In this document: positions 1-7,473 of the stretch, one piece after another | How the letters are laid out: the number at the start of each line of letters is the position of its first letter | Numbering within the stretch: the first letter of the stretch is position 1 | From: Actinomycetes bacterium | Lineage (GTDB): Bacteria > Actinomycetota > Thermoleophilia > BMS3ABIN01 | Length of the DNA stretch: 64,000 bases | Assembly: GCA_021791195.1 (NCBI GenBank) | Contig: JAJYXB010000004.1 | Coordinates: 1-64,000, forward strand | Reading direction: 5' to 3' | Made by a program: the position numbers and the translations under genes | The notes under the pieces: generated by a model | Databases searched by the model: none | The model's input: only the letters and a program-made list of their open reading frames with translations | What the model was told of the DNA's origin: nothing

Positions 1-126
1 CGGCTGCTGAAACCGATCGGCGACATCCCGCCGGCAGAACTGGAAGCTCAATATCGTGGACAAGAAGGCAGAGAAATCATAGAGTTACCCAAACAAACGA
101 GTCTCCGGTAAACCCGGGGCGATTCA
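1..126 (+). mobile_element. IS3-family insertion sequence, right-end remnant
   Basis: Bases 1-111 are open from the window edge and encode the last 36 residues of a transposase, with RLLKPIGDIPPAE followed further on by KQTSLR before TAA. Both are typical of the C-termini of IS3-family OrfB integrase-type transposases. After the stop, the minus strand read inward from base 126 begins TGAATCGCCCCGGG, which looks like the terminal inverted repeat of this group, so the IS end is placed at base 126. The sequence right next to it is coding sequence of a VirD4-like gene, so the element interrupts that gene. The rest of the IS, including its catalytic core, is left of the window. Confidence 0.7.
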
Positions 127-470
127 AGTTCTAGAGTCTGCGTATACGGGTCTATTCCTTCTTGCTGTTCGAGTGGGTTGAAGCCGATGATGTTGTCCGG
201 GTCGGTCATTTCCACCAGCGTGACATTTCGGAAATCCTTTAGATTCCCAACAATGTCGTTTACGAGGTCGCCGTGGGGATCGATAACACCGCACCCATTC
301 CCATTCATGATGTCGCCGAGAATCCAAGTGGCGAGTCCTTTGGATTTTCCGACACCTGAGCTTCCCAGGACATAGACATGCGTCGACCTGTCTTCCTCAG
401 GCAAATAAAAACCGACGATATCGTCGGTTGCGGGCTTGCATGTCATCCCTAGTTTCAATGCAGACTTCAT
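127..470 (-). pseudogene. VirD4/TraD-like coupling ATPase, 5' fragment cut by an IS
   Basis: About 114 genuine N-terminal residues remain. They contain a Walker A loop, GSSGVGKSKG at residues 36-45, and the downstream GVIDPHGDLV strand typical of type IV secretion coupling proteins and TraM/VirD4-like DNA-pumping ATPases, followed by NPLEQQEG and DPYTQ as in full-length relatives. Such proteins are usually 500-700 residues. Here homology ends at base 127 where the IS3 end begins, and the remaining open frame down to base 48 is read from IS DNA. The start ATG at 470 is only approximate for a family that often has more N-terminal sequence. The gene cannot make a working coupling protein unless the other half lies beyond the IS and the IS leaves precisely. 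Confidence 0.65.
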
Positions 471-671
471 TGCATTGATTATAATACAATGATTCGAGAT
501 CGAAGCGGAGAAAATTTAGTAATGCAGAGAAAGACTATTCTTAGCATTCTTTTTCTTAATCACAGTACGTGCTACAGCCGAGGGCATATCAACATTAGCA
601 GTGAGGGAGCGAAGCAGGCATTGCGTCGTTTAGTCTGAGAGTTCTTGTTTTGCGGACTTCCGAGGAGAGTT

Positions 672-1463
672 GTGTTCGATTTTATAGATCAAATAATTAC
701 ATATATCGAGGGCCATGAGTTGCTCTTTCAACTGGTTTTAACCGGTATTGTATCGATTCTTTCTGCTTTATTTGGTTATTACTACTTTACCCTGAAGGAT
801 TTCTTTGTCCGCAGGCGACCGCTAAGTAGGGTTTTTTGTTTTGAAAAGAATTCTACTGTTTACATCACCTCTGGAGACGATCCGGCTAGCGGTACTGATA
901 AACCACCCATCATGCAACCAGGGGATGTAGCAGCTCTAATTGAACTTTATAGCACTCTCCGAAGTAATCGAAAGGATCTTAATGTGGTTTACTACCCTTC
1001 TGGGACTCTTCCTGCAGATGCTCTTGATGAAAATCTGATATCAGTTGGTGGCCCGCATTCTAATTCGACTACAAATTTACTATTAGAAAAATTATCCAGT
1101 TCTCTGAATTTTGATAAAAAAGGCCGGTTGCTTTCGCCAACCCTTGATAAGCCTCTGAGCTTTAAGGCCAAGGGAAATACGGCCGTCGACTATGGTTTTT
1201 TTATAAAATCTCGCAATCCCTTCAGGAGCGATGAATCCAAGTATGTGTATATTATTGCTGGATGTGAGACATGGGGAGTTCTGGCTGCGGCTAGACGTCT
1301 TTCATGGCTGTATGCTCCAACCTCTATACGTAAATTGGCCAAGCTCTTTAAAAACAAACCTATTTATCAAATTGTAAAGACCGACATGATTAATTTTCAC
1401 GTTACAGACATCAGTGTTGTCGATCAGGGAACGTGGCCAATAGAGACTCATGTAAACTTATGA
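672..1463 (+). CDS. Unknown membrane-anchored protein, first gene of AT-rich cassette
   Basis: The GTG at 672 is preceded by GAGGAGAG at 662-669, a good ribosome-binding site, and is preferred over an upstream in-frame TTG at 645. The 263-residue product has one hydrophobic segment near residues 15-40 (LLFQLVLTGIVSILSALFG), a basic stretch (VRRR), then a cytosolic domain. Recurring-looking motifs are PGDVAALIELYSTL, SVGGPHSN, DYGFFIKSRNPF and IIAGCETWGVLAAARRL. The GGP-N and IAG-W-G-AA pattern suggests a Rossmann-like ligand-binding fold, but I cannot assign a family. Its stop overlaps the next ATG (ATGA), so it is co-translated with the glycosyltransferase. Base composition is much more AT-rich than the 10-60 kb region, consistent with recent transfer. 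Confidence 0.75.
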   Translation: MFDFIDQIITYIEGHELLFQLVLTGIVSILSALFGYYYFTLKDFFVRRRPLSRVFCFEKNSTVYITSGDDPASGTDKPPIMQPGDVAALIELYSTLRSNRKDLNVVYYPSGTLPADALDENLISVGGPHSNSTTNLLLEKLSSSLNFDKKGRLLSPTLDKPLSFKAKGNTAVDYGFFIKSRNPFRSDESKYVYIIAGCETWGVLAAARRLSWLYAPTSIRKLAKLFKNKPIYQIVKTDMINFHVTDISVVDQGTWPIETHVNL

Positions 1464-2386
1464 ACCTCCATAAAGCAAGTATAATCATGGTTGTAAACGA
1501 ATCTTGTGGAACGCATATTGACCAAGCCATAAGCTCTGCGGTAAATCAGAATTATCCCCCGTCCTCGTTTGAGATAATTATATTCTTTGATGGAACAGAC
1601 AATCACTATTGGAATTTTTTATGCGAGATAACATCAAACATTGAATCTCCTACTATACGTCTTATTCGCGGTGTTGGGGATGAAGGGATTGGGGCAGCGA
1701 GAAATAATGCTATCGAGGCTGCGAGTAACGAGTTTCTCATGCTTCTTGACGGCGATGATTATTTATTTCCAGACGCGCTGCTTTCATGTTCTCATGTAAT
1801 TAGACCCGGAATCGATTTAGTATTTTCAGATTGGACCAAGGTTGATGTTTTTGGTAACGTAAGATACTTAAATAATTCTGGTCGAATCTATTTTCAGCTC
1901 CACAAAAGATTCAAAGGGTCAATTTATGACCCACTTTTTTATTTCATCTTTATTCTTCAATGCCAATTTATACGCCGATCAGCTTTTTTTAAAGCGGGAT
2001 GTTATAACCCCTTGATGACTGTCGGCGAAAGTTCTGATTTTTTAATTCGTTTATCTCAGATAAGCAAAGGTATCAACTTTGATTATGTTCCGGATGCTCT
2101 CTATGCATATCGAGATAATCCAAGAGGGGTTTGTAATACAAAAAAGGAATTATTAATGAAGAATCGTTTATCAAATATGTCGTCTCACGTAAAAACTCAT
2201 TGCCAAGAAATTATGTCGATGAGATACTTTGGTCGTGTACAACCAGGTAATGTTAGATTATTCATTCCAGAGTTCAATAGAAAGTGTTCTTTTTTCGAGC
2301 TGCCGTATGTTGACTATATCAATAAGAAAATCATAGATGGTACGACCGCGTATAAACAAACCGGAGAGTTAGCACATCAGATATGA
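1460..2386 (+). CDS. Family 2 glycosyltransferase
   Basis: This 308-residue protein starts at an ATG that overlaps the previous stop by four bases. It has the GT-A fold layout: an early strand KASIIMVVNE, the SAVNQNYP segment that follows the first helix in GT2 enzymes, GIGAARNNAIEAA, and the metal/nucleotide-sugar motif LLDGDD near residue 97. It should move a sugar from a nucleotide donor to an unknown acceptor in the cytoplasm. No transmembrane helix is evident. It ends by ATGA overlap with the hydrolase gene, so cassette genes 1-4 form one translationally coupled operon. Substrate is unknown. An alternative in-frame GTG at 1433 lies inside the previous gene and is less likely. Confidence 0.85.
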   Translation: MNLHKASIIMVVNESCGTHIDQAISSAVNQNYPPSSFEIIIFFDGTDNHYWNFLCEITSNIESPTIRLIRGVGDEGIGAARNNAIEAASNEFLMLLDGDDYLFPDALLSCSHVIRPGIDLVFSDWTKVDVFGNVRYLNNSGRIYFQLHKRFKGSIYDPLFYFIFILQCQFIRRSAFFKAGCYNPLMTVGESSDFLIRLSQISKGINFDYVPDALYAYRDNPRGVCNTKKELLMKNRLSNMSSHVKTHCQEIMSMRYFGRVQPGNVRLFIPEFNRKCSFFELPYVDYINKKIIDGTTAYKQTGELAHQI

Positions 2387-3171
2387 GCTTACAAAAATTT
2401 ACATTAATTACAAATGATGATTTCAGACTTTCATTGGTATTGGAAAAGCTAAGTTCTGAATGTTCAGGTCATGTTGTGCTTGCTCATGGAATTACTAGCG
2501 ACAAGAATGAAGACGGTTTCTATACTCGCTTATCTCAATACTTAGCGGAAAACATGTACATGGTTTCGCGATTCGACTTCAGGGGTCACGGAGAAAGTTC
2601 AGGAAACAGCAAGGATTTTAACGTGAATGGGCAGATTGAAGACTTTTCGACAGTTTTAGACTGGGCAAGTGATAGTTATCAGCTACCGATTGCCATCATA
2701 GCAGCTAGCTTTGGTGCGCCTGCGGCAATCAATACCACAATCGATCATGAGTCCATTATTCACGCATTGGTACTTCTTAATCCCGTTCTTGACTTTAATA
2801 GAACTTTTGTAAATCCAGAAGTACCGTGGCTAAAGGGTAAATTCTCATCTGACATTTTAATTTCAGCATTAAACAATAACGGCATTGAACTTACTCCCGA
2901 CTTCACTCTAGGCAAGAAATTAATACGCGAGCTACTTGAATTAAGACCTTATGAAAAACTCACAAGAATTAAATGCCCTGTACTTAGTATCCACGGCGAT
3001 CATGATGAGTATGTTCCCTATGAAGTCACAGCACAGTATTACAAGGCTAACGAAAAATCTAGATTGCTTACGATAGAGGGGGCCAACCATGGCTTCGGAA
3101 TTGAAAATGAGCAAATAGTTTTCACTTCATGTAAAGAATGGCTAGACCAAAATCTGATCAATGCAAATTGA
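2383..3171 (+). CDS. Alpha/beta hydrolase (serine aminopeptidase S33-like)
   Basis: The 262-residue protein has the alpha/beta hydrolase core: VLAHGITSDKNEDGF oxyanion region, RFDFRGHGESSG, a nucleophile elbow AASFGA with Ser near residue 109 (Ala in the usual first Gly place), HGDHDEYVP supplying the acid near 208, and GANHGF supplying the catalytic His near 235. No signal peptide is seen, so it probably acts in the cytoplasm on an ester or thioester. It sits between a glycosyltransferase and an acyltransferase with overlapping ends (ATGA upstream, 11-base overlap downstream), which suggests it edits or loads an acyl group on the same glycosylated product. The substrate cannot be told from sequence. 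Confidence 0.85.
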   Translation: MSLQKFTLITNDDFRLSLVLEKLSSECSGHVVLAHGITSDKNEDGFYTRLSQYLAENMYMVSRFDFRGHGESSGNSKDFNVNGQIEDFSTVLDWASDSYQLPIAIIAASFGAPAAINTTIDHESIIHALVLLNPVLDFNRTFVNPEVPWLKGKFSSDILISALNNNGIELTPDFTLGKKLIRELLELRPYEKLTRIKCPVLSIHGDHDEYVPYEVTAQYYKANEKSRLLTIEGANHGFGIENEQIVFTSCKEWLDQNLINAN

Positions 3172-3802
3172 CAAGACAAGTAGGATAATGGCCAATGTCG
3201 AATTTGGTCAAAACATCGAGATTGGGTGCTTCACTGTCATTGGCGCTCAACTTCCTAAAGCCTGGGCAAGTCCGAAAAATGATATTACTTTGATAGGCAA
3301 TAGTTGTAGTATTGGAAACCACGTCGTCATTTATGAAGGCTCAAAAATTAGTGATGAGTGTTTCATTGATGATTACTGCCGCATCGGAAGCGATTCTATA
3401 ATAGGCCGGAATTCAATGATCTTATATGGAGCAAAAATCTATCAAGACGTTCAAATCGGCAAAGGTTGCCGAATCGGTGGTTTTTGTTGTAATAGAACAA
3501 GCATCGGTAATAATGTAACAATGATGGGAAGATTGATTCACAGCTACAGAGAACCATTTGGCGAATGGTCGAAGAATGAAGTTTCACCTGTGGTGCAAGA
3601 TGAAAGTATTATCGGATGTGGAGCCTTGATTGTTGGGGATGTAATAATTCACAAAAACTCGTATGTGGCAGCCGGAGCTATTGTAACGAAAAGCGTGCCT
3701 TCACACCATATTGCTGTAGGGGCAGATATCATCCATCTGGAAGATTGGCATGGGACATTAACATCGGACATATTTTTTGTTGAGATGGAAAATCCTTATT
3801 GA
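3161..3802 (+). CDS. Hexapeptide-repeat (left-handed beta-helix) acyltransferase
   Basis: The 213-residue protein is largely hexapeptide repeats of the [LIV]-G-x4 type, such as IGNSCSIGNHVVIYEG, ISDECFIDDYCRIG and VQIGKGCRIGG, ending with AAGAIVTKSVPSHHIAVG, a common C-terminal signature of sugar O- or N-acyltransferases. It should work as a trimer using acyl-CoA or acyl-ACP. It is the last plus-strand gene of the cassette and overlaps the hydrolase gene by 11 bases. Whether the acceptor is a sugar, as the neighbouring glycosyltransferase suggests, is inference. Confidence 0.85.
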   Translation: MQIDKTSRIMANVEFGQNIEIGCFTVIGAQLPKAWASPKNDITLIGNSCSIGNHVVIYEGSKISDECFIDDYCRIGSDSIIGRNSMILYGAKIYQDVQIGKGCRIGGFCCNRTSIGNNVTMMGRLIHSYREPFGEWSKNEVSPVVQDESIIGCGALIVGDVIIHKNSYVAAGAIVTKSVPSHHIAVGADIIHLEDWHGTLTSDIFFVEMENPY

Positions 3803-3833
3803 AAATTGCGCCTCGGTCGGCTGCCGGCATACC

Positions 3834-5153
3834 TCATAATTCTCCATATTTTACAGCATCCATTAGATTTATTGACTGTGGGAAATTACTTTGCAAATGG
3901 CTTCTTATTTTTGGCAATGTTTCCCTGTTAATCGTAGGGTGCCGAATAATACTTCCATGGAAGTAATTATCAACGATCTGCGAAGTATCGATATAATCTT
4001 CCCGCCGATATTTTCTGTACAATTTCGTGCCTTTTAGGGGGTACAATAGGCTGAAGAAGGCATAATCTGCTTTAATCTCAATATTGAAATCGTATGTCCT
4101 TTGGATATCTTCAATAGTTTCAGTAGGAAAACCAATAATGTTAAATGATGCAGTCTTGATATCTACTTTACGGCAGCGCTCGAAAGCATTTAAGATTTCT
4201 TTGTCGCTTACATGCTTATTTAATAAGTTCTTGCGGATTTCTTCGTCACCTGTCTCCACCCCCATGTGAATCCGAGAGCATCCTGCGAGTTTTAGATCGT
4301 TGATTAAGGCATCGCTGAGTCCGCAGACTGTATCCGGTCTGGCTAGAAAGCCAAAGTGTTTATTCACCCTCCTTTCAATATACTGAGCGCAAAATTCTCT
4401 AGCCCGATGTTCGTTAAAGATAAAATTCTCATCTGTAAAAAAAAATTCATCGAACGAGAATTTATGTTTCAGGAATAGCATCTCATCAATTACATCGTTT
4501 ATTCTGCGATATCTCATCTTTTGTTTTAATTTCTTCCGAATTTCTCGATTGCAACAAAATGAACAACTGTAATTACAACCTCTCGAACTTGATATAAAGA
4601 GACGCCTTTTGTATCCGTCGCCGAAGTCGTTTACGCTGATTATTGAGTTGTATCGGAAAACGGTGTAGTCGAGCCATGGTAGATTATCAAGACAGTCAAC
4701 TTGAGCGATTTGCCGATCAACTCCTAAATTGTCTTCTTTTGTCCATAATCCATGAATTTGGTCATATGGTGTTTCATTAAGAAGCTGGTTTAACAAGAAT
4801 TCGCCGTCACCCACACAAACTAGATCGACACCTATCCTATTTAGACAATAACGAGGAAATAGCGAAGGAAAGATGCCACCGAATATAATGGGGACATTTA
4901 TTGAATCCTTTAAGGTCTCACTGAGTGTAAATGCGTGATAAGAATGTATTTCGGTAGTTGAAATACCAATCATTTTTGGTTGTAAACAGCAAATCTTCTC
5001 TATTATGCTTGCATCAGAATCATAATATGTATCAAATACAAAAACTTGATGGCCTTTCGAACGCAAATAAGCCGAGATGCTTCCAATACCAATCGAAATT
5101 TGTGCGTAAGACGCGGGACCATCATTGAGATAAATCAAAGCTAAATCTGGCAT
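3834..5153 (-). CDS. B12-binding-domain radical SAM protein
   Basis: The 439-residue protein has an N-terminal B12-binding-like Rossmann domain (ISIGIGSISAYLRSKGHQVFVFD; later IGISTTEIHSYHAF and IIFGGIFPSL), then a radical SAM barrel with the cluster motif GCNYSCSFCC, cysteines near residues 192, 196 and 199, and downstream ETGDEEIR and NIIGFPTETIED, typical of the Elp3/MiaB/NifB-like superfamily. Members carry out methylations, rearrangements or C-C bond chemistry in antibiotic, lipid and glycan biosynthesis. It is convergent with the four-gene operon, 31 bases apart, and shares its AT-rich composition, so it probably arrived with it. Its start at 5153 is the first ATG. Substrate unknown. 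Confidence 0.85.
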   Translation of the reverse strand: MPDLALIYLNDGPASYAQISIGIGSISAYLRSKGHQVFVFDTYYDSDASIIEKICCLQPKMIGISTTEIHSYHAFTLSETLKDSINVPIIFGGIFPSLFPRYCLNRIGVDLVCVGDGEFLLNQLLNETPYDQIHGLWTKEDNLGVDRQIAQVDCLDNLPWLDYTVFRYNSIISVNDFGDGYKRRLFISSSRGCNYSCSFCCNREIRKKLKQKMRYRRINDVIDEMLFLKHKFSFDEFFFTDENFIFNEHRAREFCAQYIERRVNKHFGFLARPDTVCGLSDALINDLKLAGCSRIHMGVETGDEEIRKNLLNKHVSDKEILNAFERCRKVDIKTASFNIIGFPTETIEDIQRTYDFNIEIKADYAFFSLLYPLKGTKLYRKYRREDYIDTSQIVDNYFHGSIIRHPTINRETLPKIRSHLQSNFPQSINLMDAVKYGEL

Positions 5154-5237
5154 GACGAACTTTCTAATTATGTGATTCGATATGTGAAAGCGGAATTGAT
5201 TGGTCAGATTATACTTAATTTGATTTCATTCCATTTT

Positions 5238-5273
5238 GAAAAATAGGCACAGCCATGTTGAAAAGCTGTGCCT
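5238..5273 (-). terminator. Rho-independent terminator after radC
   Basis: A perfect 9-bp inverted repeat, AGGCACAGC (5245-5253) and GCTGTGCCT (5265-5273), is followed on the minus strand by ATTTTTC. It lies just past the stop of the RadC gene at 5283 and would end minus-strand transcription before the radical SAM gene's promoter region. Confidence 0.75.
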
Positions 5274-5282
5274 TGTTGCGCA

Positions 5283-5699
5283 TTATCGCATGATACTCCG
5301 AACCTTCCCGCCCGCTGCTATGATGACCTGGTCAAGAAGCTGGATTCCCAAGATCTCTGCCGAGTCCTTGAGTCTGCTGGCTAACATCAGGTCCTCTTTG
5401 CTTGCTTCGGGGTTGCCACTCGGATGATTGTGGACGGCTATGATAGCAACTGTGCCGTTCATGACCGCCTTTCGCATCACGTCAGCTGGTCTCACCAGGC
5501 AGGAATTCACAGTACCGATTGCCGTAATCTCCTTCTCGATAACCTGGTTCCTGGCGTTCAGGTGTAGTATCCAAAAGCATTCGCGGTCAGCGAAAGCTTC
5601 CTCGGCCATGTTCTCCTGAACAAACCGGCCTACATCCTGCGGGGATCGGATCGGCTCACCCTTTGCGACCTCCTTGACCTTCAGTAGTTCAAACTTCAT
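5283..5699 (-). CDS. Short RadC family protein (JAB/MPN+ domain)
   Basis: The start at 5699 is chosen because the minus strand reads AAAGGAGGAAGTC before ATG, a near-perfect ribosome-binding site; a longer frame to 5738 lacks this. The 138-residue product is a single MPN+/JAMM domain: FWILHLNARNQVI, then HNHPSGNPEASKEDL with the His-x-His...Ser...Asp zinc motif, then LLDQVIIA. Chromosomal RadC is about 220 residues with an N-terminal helix-hairpin-helix region; the short form is typical of plasmids, genomic islands and antirestriction loci. The name 'DNA repair' is historical and the real role is unclear. Confidence 0.85.
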   Translation of the reverse strand: MKFELLKVKEVAKGEPIRSPQDVGRFVQENMAEEAFADRECFWILHLNARNQVIEKEITAIGTVNSCLVRPADVMRKAVMNGTVAIIAVHNHPSGNPEASKEDLMLASRLKDSAEILGIQLLDQVIIAAGGKVRSIMR

Positions 5700-5935
5700 G
5701 ACTTCCTCCTTTGAATTTGGGCAGGCTAAAGCCAGCACTGGTTTTGGAACGCATTGGGTGGGTGGTGGTATTTGAGCCTTCAGCCCGGTTCAGGGACGCT
5801 TACCCGCAGCCTGAACCGGACCTTCCACAACCGGTGAAGGGCAATACCTACCTAGTGTTCAAGGTGCGCGGTAAGTTTGCAGAAATTGAGCCTCGTCCTT
5901 TTGGGATCTACTCCGAAGGCTCATGCCCTGGCGGG

Positions 5936-6775
5936 CTATTCCAACAGTGAAGTTGGTGAATCAATGAAGGGAGAAAGCCAAACGCTTCCAAGGGGGCTGT
6001 CATTCTGAATCGCTGAGAAGGTCGTAAACAAGAACATCTGCCTTCCCCCCACTTTCCCTGTTGCCTGGATCAAGTTAGCCAGGCGTCTTTCACTTTCAGC
6101 GACCGTCAGGACGCGAAAGTGATTGTATCCGTATTCCTCTTTATACTGACCGGACTTCCAATATCTCTTGTAAGCCACAATCTTCTCAGCAAATCTCGAC
6201 AGTGTTTCTGTTCCCATATCAACCTCAAGAAAGAAGATATGCTTGCCCCTGCCGCTTTGAATGCCAAAGAAAGCATCCGGGGCGACAACGAAATATTTCT
6301 TCTTCGCGCCAGTCATCGAGATTCGTCTCAGATGGGACTTGTCGCCTCGCTGGTAGAAAAGAAGCTCCTCGCGTCTGCCAGCAAGCGCAAGGTCGAGACA
6401 AACCCTGAACTCAGAAACTCCGAGGGTGTGTTCAAGAAATAGAAACTCGACGCGATTATTGGCGCGGTTCCACCTGACCTTGTGGCGGTCGATTTCAAGA
6501 GTGGCGGCCACAATGTCAGCCCCACAGCGGTCAAGGGCATAAACAATCTGATGGCTTCCGACCGCGACTGGCTTGATTAGCTTGTCCAGGAAATTGTGCT
6601 CATCAAGTTTCTTCAGTCTTCGATTGCAAGCAAAGACCGAAGCGCCGGCGAAATGGAGCCGCTGGATTTGATCCCGTTTCAGAAAGCGGTTCTCGTACAC
6701 AGCGAGAATAATGGCAACGTCACGAGCCGTCAGTTGCATTGGAGCTATTCGATTGTTTCTTCTTGCTGTTTTCAT
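5936..6775 (-). CDS. Replication-relaxation family protein
   Basis: The 279-residue protein resembles the replication-relaxation (Replic_Relax) family found on plasmids and integrative elements of Gram-positive bacteria. An N-terminal winged-helix region (LTARDVAIILAVYENRFLKRD, then RRLKKLDEHNFL and YALDRCGADIVA) would bind DNA. The C-terminal part (RVEFLFLEHTLGVSEFRV; ...VAPDAFFGI; FFLEVDMGTETL...KIVAYKRYW) looks like a PD-(D/E)xK-type nuclease core with D...E-D. It is encoded beside the hairpin/direct-repeat array at 6811-7008, the expected partner if that array is an origin. Starts at 6775 and 6739 are both possible; neither has a strong ribosome-binding site. Confidence 0.75.
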   Translation of the reverse strand: MKTARRNNRIAPMQLTARDVAIILAVYENRFLKRDQIQRLHFAGASVFACNRRLKKLDEHNFLDKLIKPVAVGSHQIVYALDRCGADIVAATLEIDRHKVRWNRANNRVEFLFLEHTLGVSEFRVCLDLALAGRREELLFYQRGDKSHLRRISMTGAKKKYFVVAPDAFFGIQSGRGKHIFFLEVDMGTETLSRFAEKIVAYKRYWKSGQYKEEYGYNHFRVLTVAESERRLANLIQATGKVGGRQMFLFTTFSAIQNDSPLGSVWLSPFIDSPTSLLE

Positions 6776-6810
6776 CTTTTGTCTTTCAGGTTTTCACCAG
6801 GGGAAATTAA

Positions 6811-6847
6811 GCGCCCGCAGGGCGCGCCGTCTGGCTGTAAGCCAGAC
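6811..6847. repeat. Two adjacent perfect hairpins
   Basis: GCGCCC-GCA-GGGCGC (6811-6825) and GTCTGGC-TGTAA-GCCAGAC (6829-6847) are two perfect palindromes. They start the structured array that continues into the 83-bp repeats and lie in the leader of the replication-relaxation gene. Confidence 0.7.
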
Positions 6848-7008
6848 TCCCCTCGCCTCTCCAAAATGGGTTTATACAACTGAGGCGGGGGGAGTCGGGC
6901 TTCGTTTGTGCCTTCCAAACGAAGACAGACTCCCCTCGCCTCTCCAAAATGGGTTTATACAACTGAGGCGGGGGGAGTCGGGCTTCGTTTGTGCCTTCCA
7001 AACGAAGA
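6843..7008. repeat. Two exact tandem 83-bp repeats, each with two hairpins
   Basis: Bases 6843-6925 and 6926-7008 are identical. Each unit holds a 15-bp stem, GACTCCCCTCGCCTC pairing with GAGGCGGGGGGAGTC (one mismatch, about 21-base loop), and a perfect 9-bp stem, CTTCGTTTG-TGCCTTC-CAAACGAAG. The region has no convincing reading frame. Tandem, hairpin-rich DNA next to a replication-relaxation gene and near DnaA-box-like sequence fits an origin of replication or transfer, or the target of a nicking enzyme. Function is inferred only from position and structure. Confidence 0.85.
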
Positions 7009-7142
7009 CAGACGGCGCAGGATTGGAGTGGGCTAAATGCCCCGTAAATCCTGTTAATTTCCCCCTGGTGGTTTTAATGTTTTTCAAGGTTTTGGGTGTT
7101 GTAATGGGGTGTTTCAGCTAATTGCAACAGGCAATACAACAT

Positions 7143-7298
7143 CTATTGGGTGGGTCTGGGCGCTCTGTCTGCCATCTTCAGCATCTCTTTTTCTCGCGCG
7201 AGCTCTTCCCGGGCAACGTCCAGAAAAGCTCGGATCATCATTCTGAATTCAAGCTCGGCTTTCTCTGGATCTATTTTCTTTGGGAAGATTTCGTACAT
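7143..7298 (-). CDS. Small charged helical protein (51 aa)
   Basis: ATG at 7298 follows AAGAGG with a spacing of about six bases. The 51-residue product starts MYEIFPKKIDPEKAELEF and is rich in Glu, Lys, Arg and Met with an amphipathic helical middle (FLDVAREELAREKEMLK), like small accessory proteins of mobile elements. It is transcribed away from the XRE gene, and the palindrome at 7327-7346 lies just upstream of its start, so it is probably under control of the same regulator. I recognise no family. Confidence 0.5.
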   Translation of the reverse strand: MYEIFPKKIDPEKAELEFRMMIRAFLDVAREELAREKEMLKMADRAPRPTQ

Positions 7299-7326
7299 CT
7301 CGCGCCTCTTCGTCTTAATGCTATCT

Positions 7327-7346
7327 CTAACGTATTTTTACGTTAG
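7327..7346. promoter_or_regulatory. Operator-like palindrome 1
   Basis: CTAACGTA, four T bases, then TACGTTAG form a perfect 8-bp inverted repeat. It is 28 bases upstream of the 51-residue ORF on the minus strand and shares its plan (TAAyGTA-N4-TACrTTA) with a second palindrome at 7413-7430. Two matching sites between divergent genes next to an XRE gene suggest its binding sites. Confidence 0.6.
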
Positions 7347-7412
7347 GAGAGGGGAAAAAGAAACGGGTCTATTCGCCCGTTAAGCCTCCTGCCTCTCTCC
7401 TAAAGTCAATGT

Positions 7413-7430
7413 TAATGTAGTATTACATTA
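7413..7430. promoter_or_regulatory. Operator-like palindrome 2
   Basis: TAATGTA-GTAT-TACATTA is a perfect 7-bp inverted repeat with a 4-base spacer, the same geometry and nearly the same half-sites as the palindrome at 7327-7346. A further half-site, TACATTA, is at 7524-7530 between the predicted XRE promoter and start codon. Confidence 0.6.
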
Positions 7431-7445
7431 GAGTCAATACCGAAG

Positions 7446-7466
7446 TTATCCACAGAAAGTGGATAA
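7446..7466. other. Inverted pair of DnaA-box-like sequences
   Basis: TTATCCACA at 7446-7454 matches the DnaA box consensus exactly. It is followed after three bases by AGTGGATAA, the reverse complement of TTATCCACT, one base from consensus. Together they form a palindrome with 8-bp arms. An AT-rich stretch (7467-7515) follows, as at unwinding elements, but that stretch also holds the XRE promoter, so the palindrome could instead be a regulator site. Confidence 0.45.
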
Positions 7467-7473
7467 AAAAGTA

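Noticed and set aside
5711-5950. 79-codon plus-strand frame upstream of radC
   Set aside because: It overlaps the radC ribosome-binding site and leader and the end of the replication-relaxation gene, has no start signal and no family; kept as unlikely.
6843-7008. Possible CRISPR from repeated palindromes
   Set aside because: Only two units, 83 bp, identical throughout with no unique spacers and no cas genes in the window.
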